Of a DNA stretch of 59,760 bases, positions 39,601 to 47,800 are shown in pieces. A program made the position numbers and the translations under genes. Source of the stretch: a virus; the IMG/VR virus record IMGVR_UViG_3300045135_000357, positions 1-59,760 of that record, one strand, 5' to 3'. The notes under the pieces are model-generated. The model saw only the letters and a program-made list of their open reading frames with translations, made no database searches and was not told the origin of the DNA. Every line of letters begins with the position of its first letter. The first letter of the stretch is position 1.

Positions 39601-41336
39601 TTAATGGCATCATCGGTGCGCCCGCAACAACAGATGCGGATGGAAACGAAGTCGCTGCTACTGGCCTGTACGACTACATCGACGACGGGCTATCCTCCGT
39701 ACAGAAGTCTGTCCTTGATACACTGAGCGAATACGAAACTGCGGGTATCGCGCGTGACGACGCACTGGAACTAGCAATTAGCGACGTCGCTACTGATCTA
39801 GGTGTCACAGAAGAAAATATCCTTAACCGGATCGGTACCGCTGCAACGGAAGACACTCAGGCGACAGGCATATACGCCGCGCTAGAGAGCAACACCGCTG
39901 ACATCCTAGATATACTTGGCACCCCTGCGACAGAGGACGCGGCGGGCACTGGGATTTACGGATATATCGACACCGCAATCGGTGCCATTGGTGAAGACGT
40001 AACTTCGCTGATCGACACTGTGGGCACCCCCTCGATTGCCGACGATCCAACTACGGAAGGCGTAGACGAGAGCCAAGCCGCTACAGGCATATTTGCAGAC
40101 TTAGAGTCCCTGCAGGATAGCGGACTGACTCGTGACCAAGCAATCGAACAACTGGCATCTGACCTTGGCGTAGCACAGTCGGAGCTAGCATCCGCTATCG
40201 GCGACGTAGAAGCCACGTTGCAAGGAGATATCACGGAGCTCGGGGAGCTTATCGGTACTCCTGCAATCGCCGACGATCCAACTACGGAAGGCGTAGACGA
40301 GAGCCAAGCCGCTACAGGCGTATTCGCGGACCTAGAAGCTCTGCAGGATAGTGGGCTGACTCGTGACCAAGCAATCGAACAACTGGCATCTGACCTTGGC
40401 GTAGCACAGGCGGAGCTAGAGTCCGCTATTGCTAATATCGACGTCACTGAGCAAATCACGGACGTGCTTGGTACTACGTTAGGTACCCCCTCGATTGCCG
40501 ACGATCCAACTACGGAAGGCGTAGACGAGAGCCAAGCCGCTACAGGTATATTTGCAGAGCTAGAAGCACTGCAGGAAAGCGGGCTGACGCGTGACCAAGC
40601 GATTTCCGAACTTGCCGCTGCTACGGGTACGAACTTCGATACGCTAAACGATGCACTGCTTTCTACGCAGGAAGACCTGACAGCGCAGATCGGTGACTTG
40701 CAGCTCGATACGCAGGCCGAACTCGACGCTATCGCCGAGCTTATCGGCAAACCCGCACGGGATGTTACACAGGTTGACATCGACTTTGTCGCAGACCTGA
40801 TTGCCCAGCAGGAAGCCATTGCAGAACTCACAGCTGAGCAGCTGCAGTATGACGTGAACCAAGACAACGTAGTTGACCAAGCCGACTACGATCTCCTCCT
40901 GCAGGCTATGGAAGACCCGACCTTCCAGTTTGAGGGAGACACCGTATTCGGCCCGGCTACTGGCTTGTATGCGCAACAGGAACAAGACCTGCAGACTATT
41001 CTGGATACTATTGAGGCTAGTACGCAGGCACAAATTGATGCGCAAACTCAAACTCAGACAGAGCTCTCCACTCAACTACAGACGCAGCTCCAAACACAGT
41101 CGGAAGAGCAGCGACGCCGTGATTTTGGGGACTACCTCCTTCGGCAGGACGATCTGTATGGGCAACGCGTTGACGTTAAAACACCTGATCCAATGCGGAT
41201 TAACTATATGTACGACTGGCAGAGCATATTTGCTACGCCTCAACAGGCCTCACTATTCCCCAGCCCCTATGCAGAGGGTGGACAAGTGGAGGACACAACT
41301 GATAAGTTGTTAAGGATACTAGGAGAAACACGATGA
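33603..41336 (+). CDS. Giant virion protein (2577 residues) with tandem repeats and dockerin-like loop
   Basis: ATG directly follows the previous stop, with TTGGAGATTG as ribosome site. The first 40 residues are hydrophobic and Gly/Ala-rich (IAVSAGATVGAAVVVGAG), like a membrane-inserting ejection protein. A large helical body follows, with further Gly/Ala zippers and a long coiled coil near 270-410. Residues about 1660-2320 hold eleven or so copies of a unit built around (I/V)G(T/A)PAT ... ATG(I/L)(Y/F), many joined to LNNLS-x-EDVQxIVxDALSG. At about 2416-2433 lies DVNQDNVVDQADYDLLL, a calcium-loop (dockerin or EF-hand) motif. The C-terminus has a YAEGG element. Probably a giant internal virion or ejection protein, or a tail component. 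Confidence 0.75.
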   Translation: MPPLVAAAIGYGAGAIAVSAGATVGAAVVVGAGTAILAHESGAADWVFDNIVEPIGEGIQDVLTSDVGRGLLKAAAAITPGMQWAIPLIDAAGALAEGGNIGDALKAAAVSYVGGKLGSAIGEYAGQVAVEATGSQVVGQIVGGGAGRATVALVMGQDPVEAFLQGGLSAGLSAAAGWIEQQGIESGAGQTWSNLPDAAQNVITASLSAALSGEDITEELIWNAVLSSEVVSKTVSGFLENNTGLNDGQIAALTMGIQRTAAVAFSGGDVSQEILNQIDNYANNAFTEWFDNTEAGIAVNTTMDKITGDYQRVAAQTEAMDAKGAEYNEAFAAYEATVTAINEGVAKSTELQTAYERALQNFQANESQENADALSAALDAYNEHNTAFNERYENTLKPNLDYYEGRIPEIEAEFAELSDEYGALVADLTITTEQLGDELTPLYGELDRTFVQFMNPDFDEEVYRQVAGLDADEDAYLHWLTTGKEQGLPTNAADAKQAYNTKFTQILQTTLERNGLTLGDISKTQFDAFVAGISEQYPDYKSIDMAPQYEIADQFAEDYALFLRMQQASRDEAADIQTVLDDWAYLQGNEEEQAELRAQAGAIQDIIDSYQIAKDDPPTTPAAEGEIETLQTLFAAYDYAKANDLSFFGDITPEIVELLALVGVDDALVGEPLTDSDLTALRYRLSQLTGGVITDTMTRALSAAGVDGFMEGESLIDSDIATLQGSLDRLDAGVITPEIAELLRNVVGIDDFFVGENLSPDDIDALQNRVIALTQVADLNDVTFEDAGVSDVNIGSGIARATYDPESGLWDWDEIGLSTGFWSPELGRMVRQFEYYKSEGEPTGDFIQGEGLPPGVGITPGLTLTDEKVYYYQDAITGEWITKPAADGVSISFGTGSAYQFDTPLQGVLETTGVGQTLADLRETAPVAFIEETAKLSADGAAAIAGIVGDAVVDFSRNVVEYADNSDTAVGDGFLNGAGLVLEAGGELLETFNNMLLLANINPASTPLGAFARDMVELGGDTKTVEWQEAVTRMNDRMSEGEGWGKVAAVWGGFQEAPVQFVAEIIGKEILQEIPILLASGGTGNITKRLLSEAGEQTAQVIAQRAALGTGAALDLAESFGGAAGSAYDSAYATALQSGMSETEAESYARDLAVSAGMIGATTTLISMGVMDGNAFEKAIFARDDSGVTAQAFDWLTQRVAEGAEVSWKEGVQESIEEGLPTLFSETVLTQLDPGRDVLGAVAQAATLGAIAGSGTAGGIYTGDAIADALIRMNPQVRTAIVNGGSDPEGVKQALADLGIDDALVEAGVDPTLVQNNLLSVVNSDYHSTGDISRAFSAHPDFVVGNADILNGVLNSVGQDVTTYVNTYVDQRYVDIDEVKAAAAAEGVTLTDEQAAAMVTQTTDPEATQGVLYSIQQTYDPQAVTEQEARDAFAAQGFNPSDEQVQQFVAEGDETTLLDELSQYVDANQVTEAEARQYFADIGYDPTDEEVAQFVGQQAEDEAQQAVADYVDPRTVDAEEVLAAYQTLGLTRPTDADIQELVGQYMETELAGRAEEYLPTARYNAILAAIDNFTGEVGVSDEVQAALDVVKADIMESFGELGQEVVAIDEATQNLEAIIGSIASGEEEASGLYAYIDDAIATLTAAGLTSDEVDAAISDIVGAPATTDADGNEVAATGIYATLAELGTTVDNLSDLSTEDIKGIVADAVGDLNNLSTEDVRAIVTNALSGFENLSEEDVQTVVGDIIGAPATTDADGNEVAATGIYATIEGAVGDLNNLSAADVQGIVSEALSGLEDSIGIDVQGVVDDIVGAPATTDADGNEVAATGIYATIEDAVGNLNNLSTEDVQGIVSDALSGFDTLSEEDVTSIVDGIVSDLNNLGTTDVETIVADALSGLENLSTADVQAVVGDIVGTPATEGVESTGVYAVIDNLNNLSETDVDSIVNAIVGTPATEDAEATGLYATIGDLNNISEEDVTAIVTDALSGLESLSADDVASVVNGIIGAPATTDADGNEVAATGLYDYIDDGLSSVQKSVLDTLSEYETAGIARDDALELAISDVATDLGVTEENILNRIGTAATEDTQATGIYAALESNTADILDILGTPATEDAAGTGIYGYIDTAIGAIGEDVTSLIDTVGTPSIADDPTTEGVDESQAATGIFADLESLQDSGLTRDQAIEQLASDLGVAQSELASAIGDVEATLQGDITELGELIGTPAIADDPTTEGVDESQAATGVFADLEALQDSGLTRDQAIEQLASDLGVAQAELESAIANIDVTEQITDVLGTTLGTPSIADDPTTEGVDESQAATGIFAELEALQESGLTRDQAISELAAATGTNFDTLNDALLSTQEDLTAQIGDLQLDTQAELDAIAELIGKPARDVTQVDIDFVADLIAQQEAIAELTAEQLQYDVNQDNVVDQADYDLLLQAMEDPTFQFEGDTVFGPATGLYAQQEQDLQTILDTIEASTQAQIDAQTQTQTELSTQLQTQLQTQSEEQRRRDFGDYLLRQDDLYGQRVDVKTPDPMRINYMYDWQSIFATPQQASLFPSPYAEGGQVEDTTDKLLRILGETR
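38580..40560 (+). repeat. Coding tandem-repeat region of the giant protein
   Basis: The repeated unit encodes (I/V)G(T/A)PAT...ATG(I/L/V)(Y/F). Three copies with GAPATTDADGNEVAATG are near identical at DNA level early in the array. Three longer copies with IADDPTTEGVDESQAATG occur at about 40030, 40262 and 40494. Unit length varies from about 35 to 80 residues. Confidence 0.75.
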
Positions 41337-42148
41337 GCTTCTGGACTGACGTTACAGATTGGCTTGGGGGAGCCACCGAAAACATTAACTGGGGTAATGT
41401 GCTGTCTCTTGGGGCCAGCTATGCGCTGAACCAGTCTGGTTTTGCTAATTCGTCCGCACCGCAGACTGGATACCAAGGCGGCATCCCGCGGTACACGCTT
41501 GAGCGTGCCGAGGTGGCCAATACTTACGACCCAAACCGCCGACCGGGTAGCAGTGGGCAACGGTATTTCTCCGACCGTGTGTACACTCCAGAAGGTGAAG
41601 AGAGCGTAATGCCTGCATTGCAGGAACAGGCTCAGGGGCTTGCGGCGTTGAATGCTGCAAATCCCGCACGTCAAGTCCGTCCGCCCAGACCGGAAGCGTC
41701 GACTGGAACACAGGGAAGCCAGCCAGCGAGCATGGCACCAATCTTATCCCGTGCCCCTGCGCGTGTTATTGAGGACGCTCCAGTGCCTCGCCCCGTTGAG
41801 GGTCTCGCGGGTTTTAAACCGCAATACGCCGAAGGTGGCATCACTGGGTTATATGGACCTCGTAGCCCAATGGCTGACAAAACTCAGCAAAAAAACGGGT
41901 ACTATCTTGGTGGTTCGACTGATGGTATGGCTGACCAAGTACCCGCACAGATCGACGGCAGACAACCCGCTGCACTGAGTGATGGTGAATTTGTTATCCC
42001 TGCAGATGTCGTCAGCCACCTTGGCAACGGCAATTCAGACGCAGGTGCGCAACAATTACACAGCATGATGGACCGTGTGCGTAAAGAGCGCACCGGCACA
42101 ACCCAACAAGGCAAGCAGATCAACCCTGCTGCCTTTATGCCGAAGTGA
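41333..42148 (+). CDS. Virion protein with SDGEFVIPADVVS motif
   Basis: 271 residues; ATGA overlap with the giant gene, ribosome site AGGAGAAACACG. N-terminus SFWTDVTDWLGGATENINWG and a Pro/Arg-rich disordered middle. The C-terminal third has YAEGGITGLYG and the conserved block GGSTDGMADQVPAQIDGRQ ... LSDGEFVIPADVVSHLGNG, which recurs, from memory, in many marine phage virion proteins next to ejection genes. No enzymatic role is known. Probably an internal virion or tail protein. Confidence 0.7.
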   Translation: MSFWTDVTDWLGGATENINWGNVLSLGASYALNQSGFANSSAPQTGYQGGIPRYTLERAEVANTYDPNRRPGSSGQRYFSDRVYTPEGEESVMPALQEQAQGLAALNAANPARQVRPPRPEASTGTQGSQPASMAPILSRAPARVIEDAPVPRPVEGLAGFKPQYAEGGITGLYGPRSPMADKTQQKNGYYLGGSTDGMADQVPAQIDGRQPAALSDGEFVIPADVVSHLGNGNSDAGAQQLHSMMDRVRKERTGTTQQGKQINPAAFMPK

Positions 42149-42156
42149 GGTAAGCC

Positions 42157-42996
42157 ATGGTTGATGACGTCGCTACAACCGTAACGGACCCGCTAGCAGG
42201 CCAACAGACCGGTACTGAATCCTCCCTGTCTAGTTGGGCGGGCCCTTATGTTACGGACATGCTTGGCCGTGGCTGGGCAATGTCAGAGGAGCCATATAAG
42301 GCGTATACGGGGCCGCTCACTGCTGGGGCCAGCGAAGCGCAAACGGCTGCATTTGAGGGTATTGGGGGGCTGACTATCCCAACCGACCAAATGGGTGCGT
42401 TCACTCCTCAACAGTTTACCGCCGAGTCCGCACAGCAATATATGAATCCGTATCTGATGTCTGCGCTGCAGCCCCAGATCGACGAAGCACGTCGCCAAGC
42501 AGAAATTCAACGCGTTGCTGACGCTTCGCGACTGACTAAAGCCGGTGCATACGGCGGGTCTCGCCAAGCGATTATGGAAGCGGAAGCTAACCGCAACCTG
42601 CTAAACAACCTCGCGGGCATCACTGCTACGGGCTATGCCACTGCCTATGATAAGGCCATGGGGCAGTTCAACACCGAACAAGATCGCGCGCAGGCTGCGC
42701 AGACTGCGGCTAATACCTACGGGCTAGCGGCACTACAAAAACAGGCTGACCTCGGCGGTATCCAACGTGACATCACGCAGGCGGGTATCGAAGCGGATCG
42801 CCAGCAGTTTGAGGAAGAGCGCGACTTCCCGTATAAGCAGGTGCAGTACATGCAGTCGCTGCTGCAAGGCTTGCCGATTGCCGCACAGTCGTATTCGTAC
42901 ATGCAACCCAGCCAGCTTTCGTCGGTACTGTCTGGCGCAGGTGGTATCACAGAACTATTTGATCTTATCACCGGTGGCGGTGGGGAGTCTGCGTAA
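42157..42996 (+). CDS. Probable ejection protein (P22 gp7-like position)
   Basis: 279 residues behind GAGGTAAGCC. Helical, Gln/Ala-rich: YMNPYLMSALQPQIDEARRQ, RLTKAGAYGGSRQAIMEAEAN, and DKAMGQFNTEQDRAQAAQTA, with a Gly-rich end. The 'NPYxxxALQPQIDEA...RxxxxGAYGGSRQAI' pattern is typical of small DNA-ejection proteins of podoviruses. It overlaps the next gene as TAATG. Confidence 0.7.
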   Translation: MVDDVATTVTDPLAGQQTGTESSLSSWAGPYVTDMLGRGWAMSEEPYKAYTGPLTAGASEAQTAAFEGIGGLTIPTDQMGAFTPQQFTAESAQQYMNPYLMSALQPQIDEARRQAEIQRVADASRLTKAGAYGGSRQAIMEAEANRNLLNNLAGITATGYATAYDKAMGQFNTEQDRAQAAQTAANTYGLAALQKQADLGGIQRDITQAGIEADRQQFEEERDFPYKQVQYMQSLLQGLPIAAQSYSYMQPSQLSSVLSGAGGITELFDLITGGGGESA

Positions 42997-44852
42997 TGGC
43001 AAACGGTATCGACCAAGAGATTCAGTCCAAGGTAGACGCGTACCGGGGCAACCCGCAGGCACTTCAACAGCGTTATGCCCAGAACCAACAGCTCGTAGAC
43101 TTGCTTGCATTGCAAAAGCTCAAGTCTGAGAAGGAAGCCGCTGCACGTGAAATGCAGATGCAAATGCAGCAGCAGCCGCAGACCATCAAACAGCAGCGTG
43201 AGGCCGAACTACTCGGCATGACGAAGCAAGAGATGATGAAGCAGACGCAGGGCATTCTACAGCAGCGTCAAGCTGAGCAGCAGAAAAACATGCAGCGAGT
43301 GGCTCAAGGCGGTATCGGCGCACTTGCGGGCCAACGCCCTGCCGCGCCACAACAAGCCCCCCAAGGTCAACCTATGCCGAGGATGGCTGGTGGCGGGATC
43401 GTAGCGTTCCAAGAGGGTGGGATTACTGAAGCTGATCTGTACAACCTTACCCCCGATGCCTTGGCTCAAATCCGTCGCACTGACCCCGAACGTTACCGTG
43501 CAATCCGTAACGAGTTAGCGCGTAGGCAACGGGAATCTGCTTCTGACTATGGTATGTACGGCCCCACCTCTCAGAGCCGTACCGACACCGACGCTGTCGC
43601 ACGGGCGGGGCGGCAAGACCCGTCACTGGTTGCGCAGGGCTTACAAGCACTAAAGATTGGTGACAGCCCCAACCTCGTACCGGGTGCCGTGGCTCCTCGA
43701 CCCATGCAAGGGCCTACTCCACTTGGCCCTGAGACATTTGCGCCCGGTTTCGAGCGGCAAGGCCCAGAAGATTTTGCATTTGGCATTGGTGCTGATGCTA
43801 CTCCTCGCACCGTAGTGCCTAGCGCTGCTCCGACCGATATGGGTCCTTCGGGGCGCGGAGGTCGACGTGGCCCCGAGGTTGCTGCGGAAGCGGTAGAAGA
43901 TGCTACTACCCCAAGCGGCATTGCAAGTCTTGGCGAATATGTAGCGAAGACCGGTCTTGGTGGGGGCAGCGCAGACGCCGCTATGCAACGTGGTTTCCAA
44001 GCTGCTGATGCGTATACAGGTCGTGCTGAGAAAGCCGGACGTTTTGCCGATATGGAAGCAGAGCTCCGCGCATTTGACGAAGCAACGTATGACCCGACGG
44101 AAGACCGTAGAGACCAGCTTAAAGCGTTCCTCGCAGGCACCGCCAATACCACGAACTTCGGTGCGACTATGGCAGGTGGTACCGTGGCCTCTCTGAACTT
44201 GCGCCGCAAGCAGAAAGCTGAGCGTCGTGACCGCCTCAAAGACATCTTCGCTATGGCAGAGCGGGGGATGGACCTCGACGCTACGCTTGCAAGCGGGGGT
44301 CTAAAGTTGGGTCAGCAGATGTACGCAGATGCTATGGCCAACCAACGAGCAGCCCTGCAAGCGGCGACATCTATGCGTAACGAAGACTTGCGGGCCGCAA
44401 CCGAACGTGCGAAGCTTGAATACCAACAGCTCAAAGACGACCGGCAGTTCGGTCTGGACGAGCGTGAGTTGAATATTGAAGAGGCATATAACGCCGCGCA
44501 GGTCGCACTCACAGCCGAACAGAATGATACCCAGAGATTTACGGCGGTGTCGTCGGCCCTTGACCGTATCCAAGGGCAAGAACTGGCTGTTCACGAATAT
44601 GTGGTAGAGAACTCGCAGCTCCCGGACTTGCAAGAGAAGCTGTATCTCACACAAGACCCCGACGAGATAGCGAGACTAGAGGCCGCTATCGCTGCAGAAG
44701 AAGCAGAAGTTGCTATCAAAACAGAAACAATCTTCGATAACATGGGTGGCGTTGAAGCGCGTGATACACTGGCTGCAGAGTTGCTAAACCTTACCAACAC
44801 CGGTGCAACTATGTTAAGTCGGGAAGACGTGACTGCTATTACGAAAGAGTAA
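42996..44852 (+). CDS. Large internal virion protein (618 residues)
   Basis: It starts MANGIDQEIQSKVDAYRGNP, then a Gln/Met-rich coiled coil (about 50-105), a Gly-rich element MAGGGIVAFQEGGI (about 129-143), a Pro-rich disordered middle (about 215-300) and a long C-terminal helical region with coiled coils (LAAELLNLTNTGATMLS near the end). Between the gp7-like gene and the 2285-residue gene, it sits where podoviruses encode a second ejection protein. No enzymatic motif seen. Confidence 0.65.
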   Translation: MANGIDQEIQSKVDAYRGNPQALQQRYAQNQQLVDLLALQKLKSEKEAAAREMQMQMQQQPQTIKQQREAELLGMTKQEMMKQTQGILQQRQAEQQKNMQRVAQGGIGALAGQRPAAPQQAPQGQPMPRMAGGGIVAFQEGGITEADLYNLTPDALAQIRRTDPERYRAIRNELARRQRESASDYGMYGPTSQSRTDTDAVARAGRQDPSLVAQGLQALKIGDSPNLVPGAVAPRPMQGPTPLGPETFAPGFERQGPEDFAFGIGADATPRTVVPSAAPTDMGPSGRGGRRGPEVAAEAVEDATTPSGIASLGEYVAKTGLGGGSADAAMQRGFQAADAYTGRAEKAGRFADMEAELRAFDEATYDPTEDRRDQLKAFLAGTANTTNFGATMAGGTVASLNLRRKQKAERRDRLKDIFAMAERGMDLDATLASGGLKLGQQMYADAMANQRAALQAATSMRNEDLRAATERAKLEYQQLKDDRQFGLDERELNIEEAYNAAQVALTAEQNDTQRFTAVSSALDRIQGQELAVHEYVVENSQLPDLQEKLYLTQDPDEIARLEAAIAAEEAEVAIKTETIFDNMGGVEARDTLAAELLNLTNTGATMLSREDVTAITKE

Positions 44853-44855
44853 CCG

Positions 44856-47800
44856 ATGGCGAAGTATACTCTGGCACTGAAAGACGGGTCGTCAATTCAG
44901 GTCGAGGCCCCGGATAACGCCTCAGATGCGGAAATCTTACAACGGGCGAATCGGCAGCTTTCGGTGCAGAGTCTGCGCCAACGCCGTGAGGGGCGTGAGG
45001 CTGAGCGGCAAGCGCGACTTGCCGAACTTGAGGCAATGCGCCCTGCGGCTCCTGAAGAAGAGTCGGGCTTCCTTGGCGACCTAGCTGGTGGTTTTGCCTC
45101 TGGTGTCGTCGGTCTCGGCGAAATGGGTGCACTCGGTGCGGCTACCATGCTCGACGAAGAGGCAGAACTTGCTGCCCGCGAGCGTATTCAGGGCCTTGCA
45201 GACACGCTGACCCCGAGCATGGGAGATGAGGGAGACCTCACCTACAAGGTCGGCCAAGCCTTCGGTTCTATCGCAGGTGCAATCGGTGTCGGTGCCGCCG
45301 CTACATATGGCGCTGCCGCTGCAGGTGTTGGTGCTGTCGGCGCAGGTCTCGCGGGTCTTCTCGGTGCAGGGACTATTGGTGTTGCCGCTGGTGCTGGTGA
45401 AGCAAGCGAGCGTGCCCGTGAGTACGGCGCTACCGAAGCAGAACGTAATCGCGCCGCCCGTATTGGCGCTGCGATTGGCTCGACAGAAGCACTTCCGCTT
45501 GGCCGTGTTTTCGGTCCTATTGCCAACCGCCTTGTCCGTGACCTCGGCGAAGAAGCTGTTCAAACTATTGGTGGCCGTATCACACGTGCCGCACGCACTG
45601 GCGGCGAAGAAGCCGCACAGGAAGCTGCAGCCAATATTATGCAGAACCTCAACGAGCGTGGGTATAACGCCGAGCAGGCCATCCTAGAAGGTGCTGGTGA
45701 AGCCGGTGCTATCGGTGGCGGAGCAGGTGCGGCTGTACAAATTCTCGTAGATACTTTTGTGGGTCGTCGCGCACCCGGGACTACTGCGCCCGCTGAAGCG
45801 CCCCAAGCCGAGCCCCTCGGCCTACCGGCACCAGAAGGTATCGCAGGGCTAATCCCCGACCAACGTGCAAGCCAAGCACGGGCGATCATTGGGCAGGTTC
45901 TCGACGAACGCGGTGGCGTATCTCTCGAAGAGATGCAGGGTATTGTGCAGCAAACGCAAATCCCCCTGCCCCAGCTTGAGCGGGTTGTCGCTGAAGAAAT
46001 GGAAAAGCGCGGTGCAGCTATGGCTGGACGCGCACAGGGTGAGATGGAAGCCGAAGCTGCCGCACCCTCACTTGAGCCCCGTGTTACTCCGCGTATGGAA
46101 CAGGCAGTCGCCGATGCTCGTGCCGGACGTAGCGCGGTACAAGCTGACAGCGCACGACGTGAACAAGAAGTTCAGGCAGCAGCCCGTGAGCGTGAAGCCT
46201 TACGTGCAGCAGGGCGTGGAGACGAAGCCGCGTTTGAGCAGCCTGACTTGTTTGCCCTACAGCTGGAGCAAGAGCGCCGCCGCCTCGGCCCGGAAGAACT
46301 GCGTCGGCCTGACCAGTATATGGATGTCCCAGAAGACGCAGAGGTTATTACACCTGAAGAACCTGCCGCCATGGGCGACCTCGTCGAGATGGCAGATCAG
46401 CGTCAACGCGCAGCACGGGAAGATGCCGAAATCGCTGACCAGCTGGCCGCTATTGAAGCGGAGAGCCAAGCGACGCGCGCTGCATCGGACCTTGAGACCA
46501 TCACAGGTCAGCAGGAAACACAGCGTCAGCAAGCTACCGAGCAGGGTCGGCGCAAAATCCTACAAGACGTCATCGAGAAGACACCGAGCCGCAACTACAA
46601 CCGTGTGTCTCGCGTGTTCGAGGATGCGCTTGCTAAGGCTGGATACAAGGGAGACCGCGCCAAGGCTACGGAAGCCGAAGTACAGTCGATCCAACGTGCG
46701 GTAAACTTCCAACGCGCCGAGCGCCCTGCGCCGGAAGTAAACCGCGCCGAGCCTGTAAAGCTGCCGCCAGAGGCGACACAGCTGCAGAGTATGGAAGCAC
46801 GCATTCCCGAGGCGGGAACTCGCCGTACAGAAGGCCAGCCCTCCCTGCCGGGACTTGGTAGGAAACAGAATCTCGGACAGGCACCTGCACGTCCAGCTGA
46901 GCCGCAAGCTACACCCAACGTCGTCACCGACGCCATGCTTGATGAGATGGGCATCGCACCCAAATCGGCGGTACGTCAACGCCTACGTGGAAAAGACCTG
47001 AATGACCCTACAACGCGTCAGATTCTTACTTCTTTCGCAAACAAGCCTCGCACTCCTAAAACTGCAGAGTTGGGTATTAGCCGCACTCTTGCGGGAGTAC
47101 CCGCAGCTCAACCCGACCTGTTTGCGCCCCGTGGAGCGCGTCGAGCCCCCCAAACAGAAGCAGCTCCTAGCCCCGTACCTGCAAGCGGCGTTACTCCTCA
47201 GCAGAACGCAGCGCAGCAGCTTGAACTATTCCCTGAAACCGAGAAAGGGGTTGCCGATGTCACTCCAACACCTGTCGCAGGACGAGATAGAACAAGCCCT
47301 CCGCGTGGTGGACGCGGCGTGGCAGTCCCCGGAGGGGTCGGAGGTCGAGGTGCGGGTACCCGAGCACCTGCAGCACCTAAGCGCCGAGGACTGGGAGCAA
47401 GTGTCGCGGATACTGTTCCTACTGCAAAACCAGCAGCGGCTAAGCGCCCTGCACTAAAACCAGCAGAACCGGCAGGGCAAAAACGTCCGGTGCTACCTGT
47501 CCTTGAGGTAGGTAAGCGTCGTACCGAGGCGTTGGCTCCGAAGCCCAAGCCAAAGGCAACCAGCCGCACTGGAGAGACTAAGGCATCCGTCGAGGCTAAA
47601 CTGCTGGACGCATACGATGCGAACACGAGCGCTGACCACAAGCGTTTTGTTAAGGCTATGAAGGTCGAACCAATCAACGACCCGATGACCATTGAGGACA
47701 AGAGCTCTGTACTGAAAGTTCTCAACACGAAGTCTAGCAAAGCGCTGAAGACCACCGTCGGTGCGATCAAGAAATACCTCGGTGCATATGAAGACCCAAT

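Noticed and set aside
38580-40560. Array of near-identical repeats in the giant gene
   Set aside because: It is coding, with unit lengths in multiples of three and conserved protein text; it is a protein repeat and not a noncoding array.
39956-40867. 303-codon opposite-strand frame
   Set aside because: Opposite-strand shadow of the repeat array, made of Ser/Ala/Val repeats with no start signal.
45865-46704. 279-codon frame inside the 2285-residue gene
   Set aside because: Composition is Arg/Ser/Leu-heavy shadow text, no ribosome site, and the main frame here is a normal helical protein.
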